Shown here in pieces: positions 28,006 through 37,957 of a stretch of DNA of 64,000 nt. A program made the position numbers and the translations under genes. Origin of the DNA: Vibrio ponticus. Lineage in GTDB: Bacteria; Pseudomonadota; Gammaproteobacteria; Enterobacterales; Vibrionaceae. How positions within the stretch are numbered: the first letter of the stretch is position 1; the number at the start of each line of letters is the position of its first letter. A model generated the notes under the pieces. It saw only the letters and a program-made list of their open reading frames with translations, did no database searches and had not been told where the DNA came from. The DNA lies in contig NZ_AP019657.1 in the NCBI RefSeq assembly GCF_009938225.1, forward strand, positions 1,240,001-1,304,000. The letters are read 5' to 3'.

Positions 28006-28132
28006 TATACCCAAACAACTTGGAGATGCAGGTAGGCGACAAAGGAACAAAGCCTCTGAGCATAGATGGTCTATGTGATGAGGTTTGTTAGTGCCAGTCA
28101 ACACCGCTGCAACTTCAAGTAGGACGGGTATA
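28006..28132. repeat. ERIC-type intergenic repeat, 127 bp
   Basis: The element runs from TATACCC to GGGTATA and is exactly 127 bases, the length of the canonical ERIC unit. It shares ERIC landmarks such as acttggagatgcag near the left end, a central inverted repeat (catagatggtctatg) and gcaacttcaagtaggacggg at the right end. It is an imperfect palindrome just downstream of the DUF3634 gene. Confidence 0.88.
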
Positions 28133-28142
28133 ATCAAGCATC

Positions 28143-28195
28143 ATCGCGCAGCTTATACATGACATAGTTATGTTAAATAAGGGCGCGATTTTTTG
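28143..28195 (+). terminator. Hairpin with T run, possible terminator
   Basis: Arms atcgcgc (28143-28149) and gcgcgat (28183-28189) enclose 33 bases and are followed by six T. It could end transcription from matP and the DUF3634 gene. Confidence 0.45.
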
Positions 28196-28273
28196 TATCT
28201 GCTATTATGCTTTTAATCTCACACGATACAACAATAGGCGAGTTCCAGCATTGGCTGTATAAGAATAGTCAGG

Positions 28274-28286
28274 GTGACAGTGTAAC
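28274..28286. other. matS-like site, one mismatch
   Basis: GTGACAGTGTAAC carries the same position-11 change as the sites at 23514, 27187 and 28510. Confidence 0.35.
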
Positions 28287-28509
28287 AACGGCTAATGTCA
28301 TTGCAATCAATACAATGCGCAGAATCGTTTGTACGTTGATACTGTTAAATGACTGTTCCGTAAACAACCCGGTAGTCTTAGCGAAATAGCGAAAGGATTT
28401 TGTGTAGGTCTTAGAGTCATGGAATGCACAGCATTGATACCGCTAGACGTTATAGATAAATCCGCTGAGATAGTCGGGTATGAGATTTTATCTCCTTGAA
28501 CACCATTGC

Positions 28510-28522
28510 GTGACGACGTAAC
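28510..28522. other. matS-like site, one mismatch
   Basis: GTGACGACGTAAC carries the same position-11 change, 236 bases from the site at 28274, in non-coding sequence. Confidence 0.35.
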
Positions 28523-28534
28523 ACTTTCTTTAAA

Positions 28535-28822
28535 TTAAGAAACGCCACGTGTTATACAATTTAAAACAAACTCTTTTGCATTCATTATTGGCAAATCAAG
28601 CAAGTCTGACATTTCGTCGTGATTCAATGGAATAAAAAGCAGTTAGTGTAAGAGCAAACAGCCAAAGGTATTGTTGTCATTGAGCTCACGAAAATCTATC
28701 TTGATTGCGTAAGGAGCTGAAGACTCTAGCCAGCGTTTAGCATCGAGAAATCACATAGATAACGACTTAAATTTTAAATCCAAAGGCTTATAAGCAGACC
28801 GCGCTAAGATAAAGGCGGTCAT
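28535..28822 (-). pseudogene. Decayed reading frame, 96 codons with two internal stops
   Basis: On the minus strand a frame from ATG (28822) to TAA (28535) reads as plausible protein, for example K-R-W-L-E-S-S-A-P-Y-A-I and D-E-M-S-D-L-L-D-L-P. It is broken by TGA at codon 24 (28751-28753) and TAA at codon 60 (28643-28645). I do not recognise the family. The opposite strand is less protein-like here. It is most simply read as the remnant of a lost gene. Confidence 0.45.
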
Positions 28823-28988
28823 CGAAAAACAATCCTGATAGATACAGAGCGACAAGTTGAGAGCATAGAAACCGATTTGAAAATCAACATCGCAGTTATA
28901 GGTACGACCGATGAAGAGTTTTAGTAACTAGCCAATATCTATGTTGGATAAGTTTAAGATGAAGAACGTGAGGAATTGAAGCCGATAA

Positions 28989-29138
28989 CAATCTAAACGT
29001 GCAGTTTTTTTGGAGCGCTATCGAGAAAGCATCTATCAAAAGAAAGTGATGCTGATTAGCGAAAAACAATCACGGTTGACGCAGTCGCAAACAAACTATG
29101 TTCAAAAACACAGAATGTCGCAATTAGTAGACACATGA
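28989..29138 (+). pseudogene. Possible remnant reading frame, 49 codons
   Basis: This frame is open from just after a TAA to a TGA, has no start codon, and encodes a charged helical-looking stretch (L-E-R-Y-R-E-S-I-Y-Q-K-K-V-M, then Q-S-R-L-T-Q-S-Q-T). A second open piece at 28808-28924 lies in another frame. Either may be a fragment of a decayed gene or chance. Confidence 0.25.
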
Positions 29139-29443
29139 AGAACGACGCACGAAAGCAAAACTTAGCCACATTTATAGCGTAGAAAGCGACGATTTGGCGC
29201 CAAAGCCATGATAGTATTTCGAGATACCTTAGTGCGCATTATGTATATTATGTTAAATATGGTATTTATCTCGCTGAGGTTGCAGTGCAATTCGCTCCCT
29301 TCTATTCTCTGATTCACTATTGAGACTTAACATAATTGATTTACCATAAAATACTTAATAATCATATGGATATCTAAAGATTCCAAATTGATTATTAAGA
29401 TCGCTCTGAGTTAATCATCTAACTTAGATTTATCTATGATGCT

Positions 29444-29617
29444 TTACAACTGCTTATTTGGTTCGTGCTTGTTGATGAGCTTTAATGAGTCACCAGTTTT
29501 GTCTTTGCTATCATCGGTAATGCGCTTGGTTCGTTCTGCTAAGCTAAGCCATGTGTCAATTTGCTAGCTTGAACTTTTATTGATGTTAATCTGAGATAAC
29601 CCATTATGTGTGGACAT
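29444..29617 (-). pseudogene. Decayed small gene, 58 codons with one internal stop
   Basis: The minus-strand frame from ATG (29617) to TAA (29444) is interrupted only by TAG at codon 18 (29564-29566). The remainder reads as ordinary hydrophilic protein (T-W-L-S-L-A-E-R-T-K-R-I-T-D-D). The family is not recognised. Together with the 28535-28822 frame it shows that 28.2-29.7 kb is an eroded gene region; no intact gene was found there. Confidence 0.45.
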
Positions 29618-29775
29618 GATGATCTAAGCTTTGATGCTATACGTTTTCACTAAAAATATTCATATCTATCAGATAAATAACTACAGAGGTCACTCTAATG
29701 ATAGCGCTCTATTGCGCTGTTTTCACAAAGCGTGTCTAATGCTGATATGTGAGCAATTCTAAGGTGATCAGTCAA

Positions 29776-30780
29776 ATGGCTACGATCAAAGATGTCGCGC
29801 GAGAATCTGGTGTTTCTGTCGCTACGGTCTCTCGAGTAATAAATAAATCTCCCAAAGCTAGTGCTGCTTCTATCGAAGCTGTGAACAACGCCATGCGTAA
29901 ACTGGGTTATCGACCAAACGCCGCGGCTCGTGCTCTCGTTAGCCAAAGCACTAACACCGTGGGCGTTTTAGTTAGCGATGTGTCCGATCCATTCTTTGGT
30001 ACGTTAGTTAAAGCGGTTGATCATGTCGCTCACGAAAATGGTAAGCACACTTTAATTGGCAATGGTTACCACAGTGCCAATGAGGAACGTAAAGCAATCG
30101 AACTGTTGATTAACAGTCGTTGCGATGCTTTAGTGATTCACTCTAAAGGTTTGAGCAATCAAGAGCTTATTGGTTACGCCAATGAAGTTAAAGGATTGGT
30201 GATTATCAACCGTCATATTCCTGAGATTGCTGATCGTTGTATTTCCCTAGATAACGTTAAAGGCGCGTACCTTGCCACTGAGTATTTAATCCGGCATGGG
30301 CATCGAAATATTGCTTGTATTGCGTCGGCACACAGCATTGAAGATACTGAGCAACGTATCCGTGGTTACCAACAAGCGCTTGAAGATCATAACATCACAC
30401 TACCCAAGACTTATATCGAATACGGAACCCCCGATGGCGATGGTGGCGAAGACGCCATGACCAGTTTATTGACCAAGTCGTTGCCAATTACCGCTATCGT
30501 CGCATACAACGATAATATGGCAGCGGGCGCTTTAGTGATCCTAGAAGAAAACTGCATTGATGTGCCGAGCAAAATATCAATTATTGGGTTTGATGATGGC
30601 TTAATTGCTCGTTATGTTCACCCTCGCCTCACCACTATTCGTTATCCTATCCAAATGATGGCAGAGAAAGCGACAAGGCTCGCTTTACAACTCGCGCAAG
30701 ACAAACCTGTAGAAAGTGAACCGCTGCAGTTCTCTCCTACTTTGGTTCGCAGAATGTCTGTCGAACGTGTTTTGTCATAA
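29776..30780 (+). CDS. galR: LacI-family repressor GalR/GalS
   Basis: This is a galactose-responsive repressor of the LacI family. The 334-residue product opens M-A-T-I-K-D-V-A-R with the helix-turn-helix S-V-A-T-V-S-R-V-I-N (about 14-23) and hinge N-A-A-A-R-A-L, followed by a periplasmic-binding-protein-like effector domain. It aligns well with E. coli GalR and GalS throughout, including S-D-P-F-F-G near 70, N-D-N-M-A-A-G-A and G-F-D-D near 268. The ATG at 29776 is chosen by homology. It is encoded convergently to galETKM; operators fitting its recognition helix lie upstream of galE and lacZ. Confidence 0.94.
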   Translation: MATIKDVARESGVSVATVSRVINKSPKASAASIEAVNNAMRKLGYRPNAAARALVSQSTNTVGVLVSDVSDPFFGTLVKAVDHVAHENGKHTLIGNGYHSANEERKAIELLINSRCDALVIHSKGLSNQELIGYANEVKGLVIINRHIPEIADRCISLDNVKGAYLATEYLIRHGHRNIACIASAHSIEDTEQRIRGYQQALEDHNITLPKTYIEYGTPDGDGGEDAMTSLLTKSLPITAIVAYNDNMAAGALVILEENCIDVPSKISIIGFDDGLIARYVHPRLTTIRYPIQMMAEKATRLALQLAQDKPVESEPLQFSPTLVRRMSVERVLS

Positions 30781-30792
30781 CCTCTACCTAAG

Positions 30793-30837
30793 AAAAATCC
30801 CCCCAATAATTGGCGTCCAACTATTGGGGGGATTTTT
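30793..30837. terminator. Bidirectional terminator between galR and galM
   Basis: A long stem (aaaaatccccccaata with its complement, 30793-30808/30822-30837) has T runs on both sides, suited to end both convergent transcripts. Confidence 0.93.
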
Positions 30838-30840
30838 CCT

Positions 30841-31905
30841 TTAATGGTGGACATCAAATTCATACACAGTCGTGTATTGATATGTGTCACCTGGTCGCAA
30901 TATACAATCGGGTTGTTGCCACTCAGGATGGTTGGGCGAGTCCGGTAAGAACTGCGTTTCTAAAGCCAAACCTGCATAATCATCATAACAAGTTCCACTT
31001 CTATTTGGCGTCACCGATAACCAATTACCTGTATAGAGTTGCAGTGCCGGTTTGTTTGTATAGAGCTTTAAGCTGAGGCGTTCATCTGGTGAAACAACTT
31101 TTGCTGCGATGTTCTGTAAGTTGGTTACACTAGGGTTTAGTAAATAACTATGATCATATCCTTTAGATGGTTTTTGTTGCTGATCTCGTAATAAATCCGC
31201 TTCAATTCGTTTCGTTGTTCGAAAATCAAACCCTGTCCCTTCAACACTGCATGGTTTGTCCAATGGGATGCCAACTGAATCGACCGGAAGGAAGTTATCT
31301 GAATCAATTTGAACCAAGTGCCCTTTACAATCGTTTCCTGACTCTGCACCCAGTAAATTAAAATACGCATGATTGGTTAAATTAACGGGCGTTGGCTTAG
31401 TCGTCTTAGCTTCATAAGAAATGATAACCTGATTTGTATCAGTCAGTTGATACTTAACGGAAACCGACAGTCTGCCAGGAAAGCCTTGATCCCCATCTTC
31501 TGAAACCAAATCAAAGATGACATGACTCGCGCTGTTTTCTCTGACGTACCAGCGATAGAGATCAAATCCAGTTTCGCCGCCATGGAGAGTATTGCCTGCT
31601 TGATTGGTCGTAGTTTTGTATCTTATACCATCTAATTCGAACTCGCCTTTGCGGATTCGATTGGCAAAGCGACCGATGGTCGCCCCCATATAACATGACT
31701 GTTGATAAAACTGTTCGAGCGTTTTAGTGCCAAGCAAAACTTCCCGAGGCTCATCGTTTATCATCAGCTCACATGACAGCCACGTTGCACCGATGTCCAT
31801 CAATATAATCGACATCCCTAAACTGTTTTCTAAACGAATCAGTTGGGCTAATTGTCCATCAGTTGCATTATGTCTAGTCATTGACTCTAACAAGAGTTTA
31901 TTCAT
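30841..31905 (-). CDS. galM: Galactose mutarotase (aldose 1-epimerase)
   Basis: GalM interconverts beta- and alpha-D-galactose so that galactokinase gets its alpha substrate. The 354-residue product has the catalytic acid His179 in N-L-T-N-H-A-Y-F-N-L and the base Glu316 in L-A-L-E-T-Q-F-L-P-D-S-P-N, with R-F-A-N-R-I near 79-84. Length fits the family (E. coli 346). It is the last gene of galETKM, 16 bases after galK, and ends at the bidirectional terminator. Confidence 0.96.
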   Translation of the reverse strand: MNKLLLESMTRHNATDGQLAQLIRLENSLGMSIILMDIGATWLSCELMINDEPREVLLGTKTLEQFYQQSCYMGATIGRFANRIRKGEFELDGIRYKTTTNQAGNTLHGGETGFDLYRWYVRENSASHVIFDLVSEDGDQGFPGRLSVSVKYQLTDTNQVIISYEAKTTKPTPVNLTNHAYFNLLGAESGNDCKGHLVQIDSDNFLPVDSVGIPLDKPCSVEGTGFDFRTTKRIEADLLRDQQQKPSKGYDHSYLLNPSVTNLQNIAAKVVSPDERLSLKLYTNKPALQLYTGNWLSVTPNRSGTCYDDYAGLALETQFLPDSPNHPEWQQPDCILRPGDTYQYTTVYEFDVHH

Positions 31906-31921
31906 TATTTACCAACCCTTG

Positions 31922-33073
31922 CTATACCAGACCAGCGCCATCACTGGCTTGGCACACATAGATTGTTTCTTTCAACCCCGTTTTTTCATAGTATTTGTCG
32001 GAGACATTTTGTTTTACGACTTCGACCAATTCCGGCGGAACAAGCGCGACCACACACCCGCCAAACCCACCCCCGGTCATACGCACACCACCTCGATCAC
32101 CGATGACTTCTTTTACTATCTCAACTAAATAATCGATTTCTGGCACCGTGATCTGAAAGTCATCGCGCATGGATGCGTGTGACTCTGCCATCAATTCGCC
32201 TATCCGTTGTAGATCGCCATCTTTTAGCGCGACAGATGCGGCTAAGGTACGTGCATTTTCGGTGATGATGTGACGCGCTCTTTTGGCGACAACTAGTTCG
32301 AGCTTTGCTTGTTGCTGTTCGAACTGCTCAATTGTGGCATCCCTAAGTGCTTTTACCCCCAAAGAGTGCGCTGCTTGTTCACATTGTTGACGGCGTGTGT
32401 TGTATTCGCTATCAACTAATCCACGCTGTTTGTTTGAGTTGATAATCATCACTGCCGCATCTTCCGGCATGGGTACCGCCAGAGTATCCAACGTTCGACA
32501 ATCAAGTAACATCGCGTGTTTAGCACGACCTTCCGCGGATATCATCTGATCCATGATTCCGCAATTGCAGCCGACAAATTGATTCTCTGCCTGTTGTCCA
32601 TTAAGGGCTATTTCTGCTTGGCTAATTTCCAAATTATAGAGCGCTTTAAACGTTTGACCGATAACGACTTCGAGTGACGCCGAAGAGCTTAATCCTGCCC
32701 CTTGAGGAACATTGCCGCTAACTGAGATGTCTGCACCATTGAGTTTATAGCCGCGTTGTATCAGGAAATGTATGACCCCACGAATATAGTTGGCCCACAT
32801 TTTTTCTTGCTCAAATTCGATTGGCTGCGTGATGTCGAATTGGTCGGTATCGTTGTCGTAATCACAAGCTATTACTCGTACGATTGAATCGTCGCGTTTT
32901 GCGGCTGCGACAACAGTTTGATAATTAATAGCACAAGGTAAAACGAAGCCATCGTTGTAATCGGTGTGCTCGCCGATCAAATTGACTCTTCCAGGCGCTT
33001 GAACGATGTGGGTTGGAAGATAACAAAATACGGCTTCAAAGGTATTTTTCACATTATTGATTAGCTCTTGCAT
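31922..33073 (-). CDS. galK: Galactokinase
   Basis: GalK phosphorylates alpha-D-galactose to galactose 1-phosphate. The 383-residue product (E. coli 382) has the galactokinase signature [16 protein letters not shown], the GHMP ATP loop G-A-G-L-S-S-S-A-S, and M-T-G-G-G-F-G-G near 340. The ATG at 33073 is chosen because the protein then aligns with the family N-terminus and a GAGAGAAAG ribosome site precedes it; the frame open to 33109 would overlap galT. It lies 32 bases after galT. Confidence 0.96.
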   Translation of the reverse strand: MQELINNVKNTFEAVFCYLPTHIVQAPGRVNLIGEHTDYNDGFVLPCAINYQTVVAAAKRDDSIVRVIACDYDNDTDQFDITQPIEFEQEKMWANYIRGVIHFLIQRGYKLNGADISVSGNVPQGAGLSSSASLEVVIGQTFKALYNLEISQAEIALNGQQAENQFVGCNCGIMDQMISAEGRAKHAMLLDCRTLDTLAVPMPEDAAVMIINSNKQRGLVDSEYNTRRQQCEQAAHSLGVKALRDATIEQFEQQQAKLELVVAKRARHIITENARTLAASVALKDGDLQRIGELMAESHASMRDDFQITVPEIDYLVEIVKEVIGDRGGVRMTGGGFGGCVVALVPPELVEVVKQNVSDKYYEKTGLKETIYVCQASDGAGLV

Positions 33074-33105
33074 AATCTTTCTCTCAGTTCTGTCGAAATA
33101 GGTTG

Positions 33106-34170
33106 TCACGACTTGATGGATTCTTTGTAGTGGATACCGCTCGTGTCACGTAAGCGCTGCGCGGCTTGTTCAGGCGTTAAGTCACGTTGACTCTCGGCGA
33201 GCATTTCATACCCAACCATGAACTTCTTCACTGTAGCGGACCGAAGTAATGGCGGATAAAACAAGGCATGTAGCTGCCAGTGATCAAGGTTTGTGCCTTG
33301 CTCAAAGAAAGGCGCATAGTGCCACCCCATGGAGTATGGGAATGAACACTGGAACAAATTGTCATAACGTGTCGTCAGTTGTTTGATTGCCATCGCAAGG
33401 TCATCTCGCTGAGCGTCACTTAAATCATTTAAGCGGCGTACGTGTGCTTTCGGTAGAAGCATCGTTTCAAATGGCCATGCCGCCCAATAAGGGACAAGAG
33501 CTACCCAATGCTGTGTCTCAACAACAATACGCGTGTTGTCCTTTAGTTCAGCGTTAACATAATCGACCAGTAAATTGCTATTGTGCTGCTCAAAATACTG
33601 CTTCAGATGTTTGTTCTTTATTTCGATTTCATTAGGTAAGAAGCTGTTCGCCCAAATTTGTCCATGCGGATGAGGCTGAGAGCACCCCATCGCTTCCCCC
33701 TTATTCTCAAAGGCTTGAACCCAAATATACTCTTTACCAAGCTCCTCAATCTGCTGATCCCAAGTTTCTATAACGCCTCGGAGCTCTGTCGTTGATAACT
33801 CGGGTAAAGTTTTGCTGTGATCGGGGGAAAAGCAAATGACTCGACTCAATCCACGTACGCTTTCCAGTTTGAATAATGCACTGTTATTGAGTGGTGCCGC
33901 TGGGGTGTTTGGCATCAGCGCAGCAAAGTCATTGTTAAAGACATAGGTACCAAGATACTTAGGGTTAGATTCACCCGATATGCGTTGATTTCCCGGACAC
34001 AAATAGCAGTGAGGATCATAACTCGGTAAAGTTTGATGCGATACTTTCTCGTCATGTCCATTCCAAGGGCGCTTGGCTCGATGAGGAGAAACTAACACCC
34101 ACTCGCCTTTCAATGGATTGTAGCGGCGATGGGGATCATTCAAAGGGTTAAAGGTATCTGATTTCATCAT
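33106..34170 (-). CDS. galT: Galactose-1-phosphate uridylyltransferase, class I
   Basis: GalT exchanges UMP between UDP-glucose and galactose 1-phosphate through a His-UMP intermediate. The 354-residue product (E. coli 348) has the active-site H-P-H at 167-169 (nucleophile His169) within [10 protein letters not shown], and zinc ligands Cys55, Cys58 and His118. One oddity: the family H-A-H-F-Y-P-P motif, whose second His is an iron ligand in E. coli, reads H-A-L-F-Y-P-P here. Its ATG overlaps the galE stop codon (ATGA, 34167-34170), indicating translational coupling. Confidence 0.95.
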   Translation of the reverse strand: MMKSDTFNPLNDPHRRYNPLKGEWVLVSPHRAKRPWNGHDEKVSHQTLPSYDPHCYLCPGNQRISGESNPKYLGTYVFNNDFAALMPNTPAAPLNNSALFKLESVRGLSRVICFSPDHSKTLPELSTTELRGVIETWDQQIEELGKEYIWVQAFENKGEAMGCSQPHPHGQIWANSFLPNEIEIKNKHLKQYFEQHNSNLLVDYVNAELKDNTRIVVETQHWVALVPYWAAWPFETMLLPKAHVRRLNDLSDAQRDDLAMAIKQLTTRYDNLFQCSFPYSMGWHYAPFFEQGTNLDHWQLHALFYPPLLRSATVKKFMVGYEMLAESQRDLTPEQAAQRLRDTSGIHYKESIKS

Positions 34171-35198
34171 TGTTCACACCCGTTCTCAGAGGTTAAGTAG
34201 CCATTAGGGTTGTTACTTTGCCAATGCCATGTGTCTCGTGTCATTTCTTCAATGGTACGTGTGGCTTTCCAACAGAGTTCGCGTTCTGCTTTATCGGTAC
34301 TTGCCCAACATTCAGCGATATCGCCAAGACGACGAGGAGCGAGATTAAATGGAATAGGTTGTTGACTCGCGAGTTCAAAGGCATGGACCATTTGCAATAC
34401 ACTGGTGCCCGTGCCTGTCCCTAAGTTAAATATGTGCAGCCCTGCTTTTGAGGTCATTTGATTGATGGCAGCAATATGACCATCAGCGAGATCCATGACA
34501 TGGATGTAGTCGCGAACGCCGGTGCCATCGATGGTATCGTAATCGTGACCAAACACCGATAACGCCTCACGGCGACCAATGGCAACTTGTGCAATATATG
34601 GCACTAGATTGTTTGGAATCCCTTGCGGGTCTTCGCCTATTAGACCTGATGGGTGCGCGCCGATAGGATTGAAGTACCGTAATAACGTGATACTCCAGTT
34701 AGACGCTTGCCCCGCGTGATTTTGCGCGTCAATCAAATCAGACAGGCATTGCTCCACAATAAATTTACTGCGTCCGTACGGGTTTGTGGTTGCACCTACT
34801 GGTGTATCTTCCGTAATTGGAATCGTTTGTGGTGACCCGTACACAGTTGCGGAAGAGCTAAAAACCAGATTACGCACGTTAGCACGTTGCATCGCCCTCG
34901 CAAGAACCAATGAACCATTGACGTTGTTGTCGTAATACTCAAGGGGTTTAATCACCGATTCTCCAACAGCCTTTAAACCTGCGAAATGAATCACCGCATC
35001 TATTGTATGGCTGTCGAAAATTGAATTAACTTGATAGAAATGCGGTTTGGTGCCTGTAAGTAGTTCAATTCTATCGAGTACTTCGATGTGCGAATTGCAC
35101 AAATTATCAAGGATAATCGGAATAAAACCCTGGGTGATCATTTGAACACATGTATGACACCCGATATATCCTAAACCACCGGTAACAAGAACTTGCAC
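34167..35198 (-). CDS. galE: UDP-glucose 4-epimerase with an apparent internal deletion
   Basis: GalE interconverts UDP-galactose and UDP-glucose using tightly bound NAD. The 343-residue product is an extended SDR with G-G-L-G-Y-I-G at 7-13, Ser116 in S-S-S-A-T-V-Y, and catalytic Tyr141 and Lys145 (Y-G-R-S-K). Compared with E. coli and vibrio GalE as I remember them, the stretch after H-F-Y-Q (residue 56) jumps straight to V-N-S-I-F. About eight residues are missing, including the G-D-(I/V/L)-R motif that contacts the adenine of NAD. The frame is intact. First gene of galETKM, behind a GalR operator. Confidence 0.93.
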   Translation of the reverse strand: MQVLVTGGLGYIGCHTCVQMITQGFIPIILDNLCNSHIEVLDRIELLTGTKPHFYQVNSIFDSHTIDAVIHFAGLKAVGESVIKPLEYYDNNVNGSLVLARAMQRANVRNLVFSSSATVYGSPQTIPITEDTPVGATTNPYGRSKFIVEQCLSDLIDAQNHAGQASNWSITLLRYFNPIGAHPSGLIGEDPQGIPNNLVPYIAQVAIGRREALSVFGHDYDTIDGTGVRDYIHVMDLADGHIAAINQMTSKAGLHIFNLGTGTGTSVLQMVHAFELASQQPIPFNLAPRRLGDIAECWASTDKAERELCWKATRTIEEMTRDTWHWQSNNPNGYLTSENGCEQ

Positions 35199-35306
35199 AC
35201 TAACCTCGCTTTCGTGTCGTCCACGACTTAGATGGAGAAAGTAAATTCTTAACTGATTTAAATTTTATCGCTGCTTGTACGCTTATTCTGTGAGGATTGA
35301 CTCAAA

Positions 35307-35322
35307 GTGTAAACGTTTCCAC
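35307..35322. promoter_or_regulatory. GalR/GalS operator upstream of galE
   Basis: GTGTAAACGTTTCCAC fits the GalR consensus GTGNAANCGNTTNCAC at every position and differs by one base from E. coli gal OE as I remember it. It ends 109 bases before the galE start. Confidence 0.87.
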
Positions 35323-35371
35323 TAAATTGCAAAATGGCACCAGAAAAACAGTGATTAATAAGCGTAGAGGA

Positions 35372-35406
35372 ATAAAAAAGGCAAAGCGGATAACCCACTC
35401 TGCCTT
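35372..35406 (-). terminator. Terminator after mglC
   Basis: On the minus strand a 9-bp stem with one G-T pair (aaggcagag with its partner, 35378-35386/35398-35406) is followed by a T run. It separates the mgl operon from the galE promoter. Confidence 0.85.
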
Positions 35407-35429
35407 GAGGTAACCAAGTTCGGTCGAGA

Positions 35430-36437
35430 CTATTTTTTATTGGCGTACTTCATTGAGTCCAATGCAACCGCAAACACAATGATCGACCCTTTGATGATGT
35501 ATTGCCAATACGGACTGACGCCAATGTAGGTCATACCGTAGTTGATAACAGTGAAGATAAGAACACCCGTTACAACACCTGCAATACTACCAACACCACC
35601 GGCAAAAGAGACCCCCCCAACCACACAGGCGGCAATCGCATCAAGCTCGTATAAGAAGCCTAAGTTGTTGGTTGCACTACCAATCCGTCCTGCTTCGAGC
35701 ATACCGCCAAAGGCATAGAAGACGCCGGAAAGCGCATAAACTTTTAGTAGTGTCAGTGGTACGTTGACACCAGATACCTTCGCCGCTTCCGGGTTGCCAC
35801 CGACGGCAAAAATATTTTTACCAAAGACCGTTTTATTCCAAAGTACCCACATGAAAACAATCGCGATAATGGCGTAGAAGGTTATGTACGAAAACCTAAA
35901 GTCGCCGATTCGAATAAAGCCTTGGGTAAACTCAGAGAAACGGGAATCAAAACCTGCGATTGGTGATGCGCCAACAGAGTCGTAGTAAAGCGAGTTAATA
36001 CCATAAACAATGATCATGGTACCTAGCGTCGCAATAAATGGCGTCACTTTAAGGTACGCGATAATCACACCGTTCAACAAACCAATAATCGCGCCAACAA
36101 AACACACCACTAGAATAACAGCAACAATTGGAATTTCACCAATACTAGGGAATACTTTGTTCACATTATCAACGGCTTGCAGCAAAGTCGCAGACAATAC
36201 AGCAGCCAAACCTACTTGGCGCCCTGCTGACAGGTCGGTACCTTGCGTAACAATCAAACCGGCAACACCTAAAGCGATAATTACGCGCACAGATGATTGA
36301 GTTAATATGTTACTCAAGTTCCTTAAGCTAAGAAACGACGGTTCTTGAATTACGATAATAGCAAGCAATATTAATAATACTGCATAGATTGCACCTTCTT
36401 TTAGGTACTTTAACGCGAAATTTTTTGCCACATCCAT
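35430..36437 (-). CDS. mglC: Galactose/methyl-galactoside ABC transporter permease MglC
   Basis: MglC forms the inner-membrane channel of the high-affinity galactose/glucose ABC importer. The 335-residue product is almost wholly hydrophobic with about eight to ten membrane helices and the family segments Q-G-T-D-L-S-A-G-R near 66 and G-G-(V/I)-x-F-A-G-G near 275. It has the same length as the E. coli protein (336). It follows mglA by 11 bases and ends the mglBAC operon. Confidence 0.95.
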   Translation of the reverse strand: MDVAKNFALKYLKEGAIYAVLLILLAIIVIQEPSFLSLRNLSNILTQSSVRVIIALGVAGLIVTQGTDLSAGRQVGLAAVLSATLLQAVDNVNKVFPSIGEIPIVAVILVVCFVGAIIGLLNGVIIAYLKVTPFIATLGTMIIVYGINSLYYDSVGASPIAGFDSRFSEFTQGFIRIGDFRFSYITFYAIIAIVFMWVLWNKTVFGKNIFAVGGNPEAAKVSGVNVPLTLLKVYALSGVFYAFGGMLEAGRIGSATNNLGFLYELDAIAACVVGGVSFAGGVGSIAGVVTGVLIFTVINYGMTYIGVSPYWQYIIKGSIIVFAVALDSMKYANKK

Positions 36438-36448
36438 AATTAATTCCT

Positions 36449-37957
36449 TTACAGATAGCGCGATGCCAATTCTAAGATTTCGTTTTGAGATGTTTCTTTC
36501 GTATTAACGGTGCCGGCTAACCTACCGTTACTCATAACCATGATTCGATCGGTAATACCTAGTAACTCAGGCATTTCTGAAGAAATAATGATGATGCCTT
36601 TGTTTTTCTTCGCTAACTCTAAAATCAATTGATAAATTTCATACTTAGCGCCGACGTCGATGCCGCGTGTTGGTTCGTCTAGCATTAATATTTCTGGTTG
36701 AGTAAGTAACCATCGACCAATAATGACTTTCTGCTGATTCCCACCTGATAAAGAGCCTATTTGTGTCTCATGAGATGGCGTTTTTACCCGCATCGAATCA
36801 ATCACCCATTGAGTATCACTACGCATCTTTTTGTTACTCAGTAGACCAAGACCGGCTTTATACTGATCGACATTTGCCACTAAAGAGTTGAAGGTAATAT
36901 CGAGGTTACCGTAAATTCCAGTTGAGCGACGCTCTTCCGTTACCAGGGCAAAGCCATTGTTAATCGCTTCGTGTGCATCACGGTTTTTCATATCTCGACC
37001 ATGAAGCTTGATGGTGCCACCACTTCGCTCACGAACACCGAAAATGGTTTCCACAATATCGGTTCTTCGAGAGCCAACAAGTCCCGCGACACCAAGGATT
37101 TCACCTGCTTTTAACTCGAAAGAGATATCTTGAATAGATGGCTGATTGAGAGCCGTGAGATTATTTACTTCAAGAATGACATCTTTAGGCTGGTTGGTTT
37201 TTTCTGGGAAACGCTGAGTTAACTCACGACCGACCATCATGGCTATGATGGCATCCATTGTGAGTCCTTCTAGTGGTCGCGTATCTACCCACTGTCCATC
37301 TCGAAGAACGGTTATTTCATCACAAATAGCAAAGATTTCTTCCATTTTGTGTGAAATATAAACCACACCACAACCCTTATCTTTCAGCTTTTTAATAATG
37401 CTAAATAGATGGTTAACTTCTTTTTCTGTTAATGAGGATGTGGGTTCATCCATAATAACGATCTTTGCGTTATAGGAGAATGCCTTGGCTATCTCAAGCA
37501 TTTGCATTTGAGAAACCGAGAGAGTTTTAACTTTTACTCGAGGATCGATATCAATATTGAGTTCTTCAAAGATTTCTTTGGTATCTAAATACATTTTATT
37601 GTGGTCAACAAACAGACCTTTTTTCGGATATCGACCAAGCCAGATGTTATCCATAACACTGCATTGTAGAACTTGGTTCAATTCTTGGTGAACCATTGAA
37701 ACACCAGACTCCAAAGCCTCTTTAGATGACTTAAAGTTTACGTGTTCACCCAAAAATACAATATCACCTTTGTTTTTTTCATAGATGCCAAATAAGCATT
37801 TTAATAATGTTGATTTCCCAGCGCCATTTTCACCCATCAACGCGTGTATGGAGTGAGGGCGAACCCTTAGGTTAACGTCGTCGAGTGCTTTCACTCCGGG
37901 AAACTCTTTACTTATTCCTGTCATCTCTAACAAGAATTCATATTTTTGGTTATCCAT
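36449..37957 (-). CDS. mglA: Galactose/methyl-galactoside ABC transporter ATPase MglA
   Basis: MglA is the cytoplasmic subunit with two fused ATP-binding cassettes that powers Mgl import. The 502-residue product has Walker [10 protein letters not shown] near 40, D-E-P-T-S-S-L-T-E near 165, and a second cassette with the signature L-S-G-G-N-Q-Q-K near 400 and L-D-E-P-T-R-G-I-D. The ATG at 37957 is preferred over an upstream GTG at 37984 because the protein then matches family length (E. coli 506). Confidence 0.95.
   Translation of the reverse strand: MDNQKYEFLLEMTGISKEFPGVKALDDVNLRVRPHSIHALMGENGAGKSTLLKCLFGIYEKNKGDIVFLGEHVNFKSSKEALESGVSMVHQELNQVLQCSVMDNIWLGRYPKKGLFVDHNKMYLDTKEIFEELNIDIDPRVKVKTLSVSQMQMLEIAKAFSYNAKIVIMDEPTSSLTEKEVNHLFSIIKKLKDKGCGVVYISHKMEEIFAICDEITVLRDGQWVDTRPLEGLTMDAIIAMMVGRELTQRFPEKTNQPKDVILEVNNLTALNQPSIQDISFELKAGEILGVAGLVGSRRTDIVETIFGVRERSGGTIKLHGRDMKNRDAHEAINNGFALVTEERRSTGIYGNLDITFNSLVANVDQYKAGLGLLSNKKMRSDTQWVIDSMRVKTPSHETQIGSLSGGNQQKVIIGRWLLTQPEILMLDEPTRGIDVGAKYEIYQLILELAKKNKGIIIISSEMPELLGITDRIMVMSNGRLAGTVNTKETSQNEILELASRYL

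Noticed and set aside
28207..28389. A 60-codon plus-strand frame after the ERIC element
   Set aside because: No ribosome site, no recognised similarity, and it contains a matS-like site in an otherwise eroded region.
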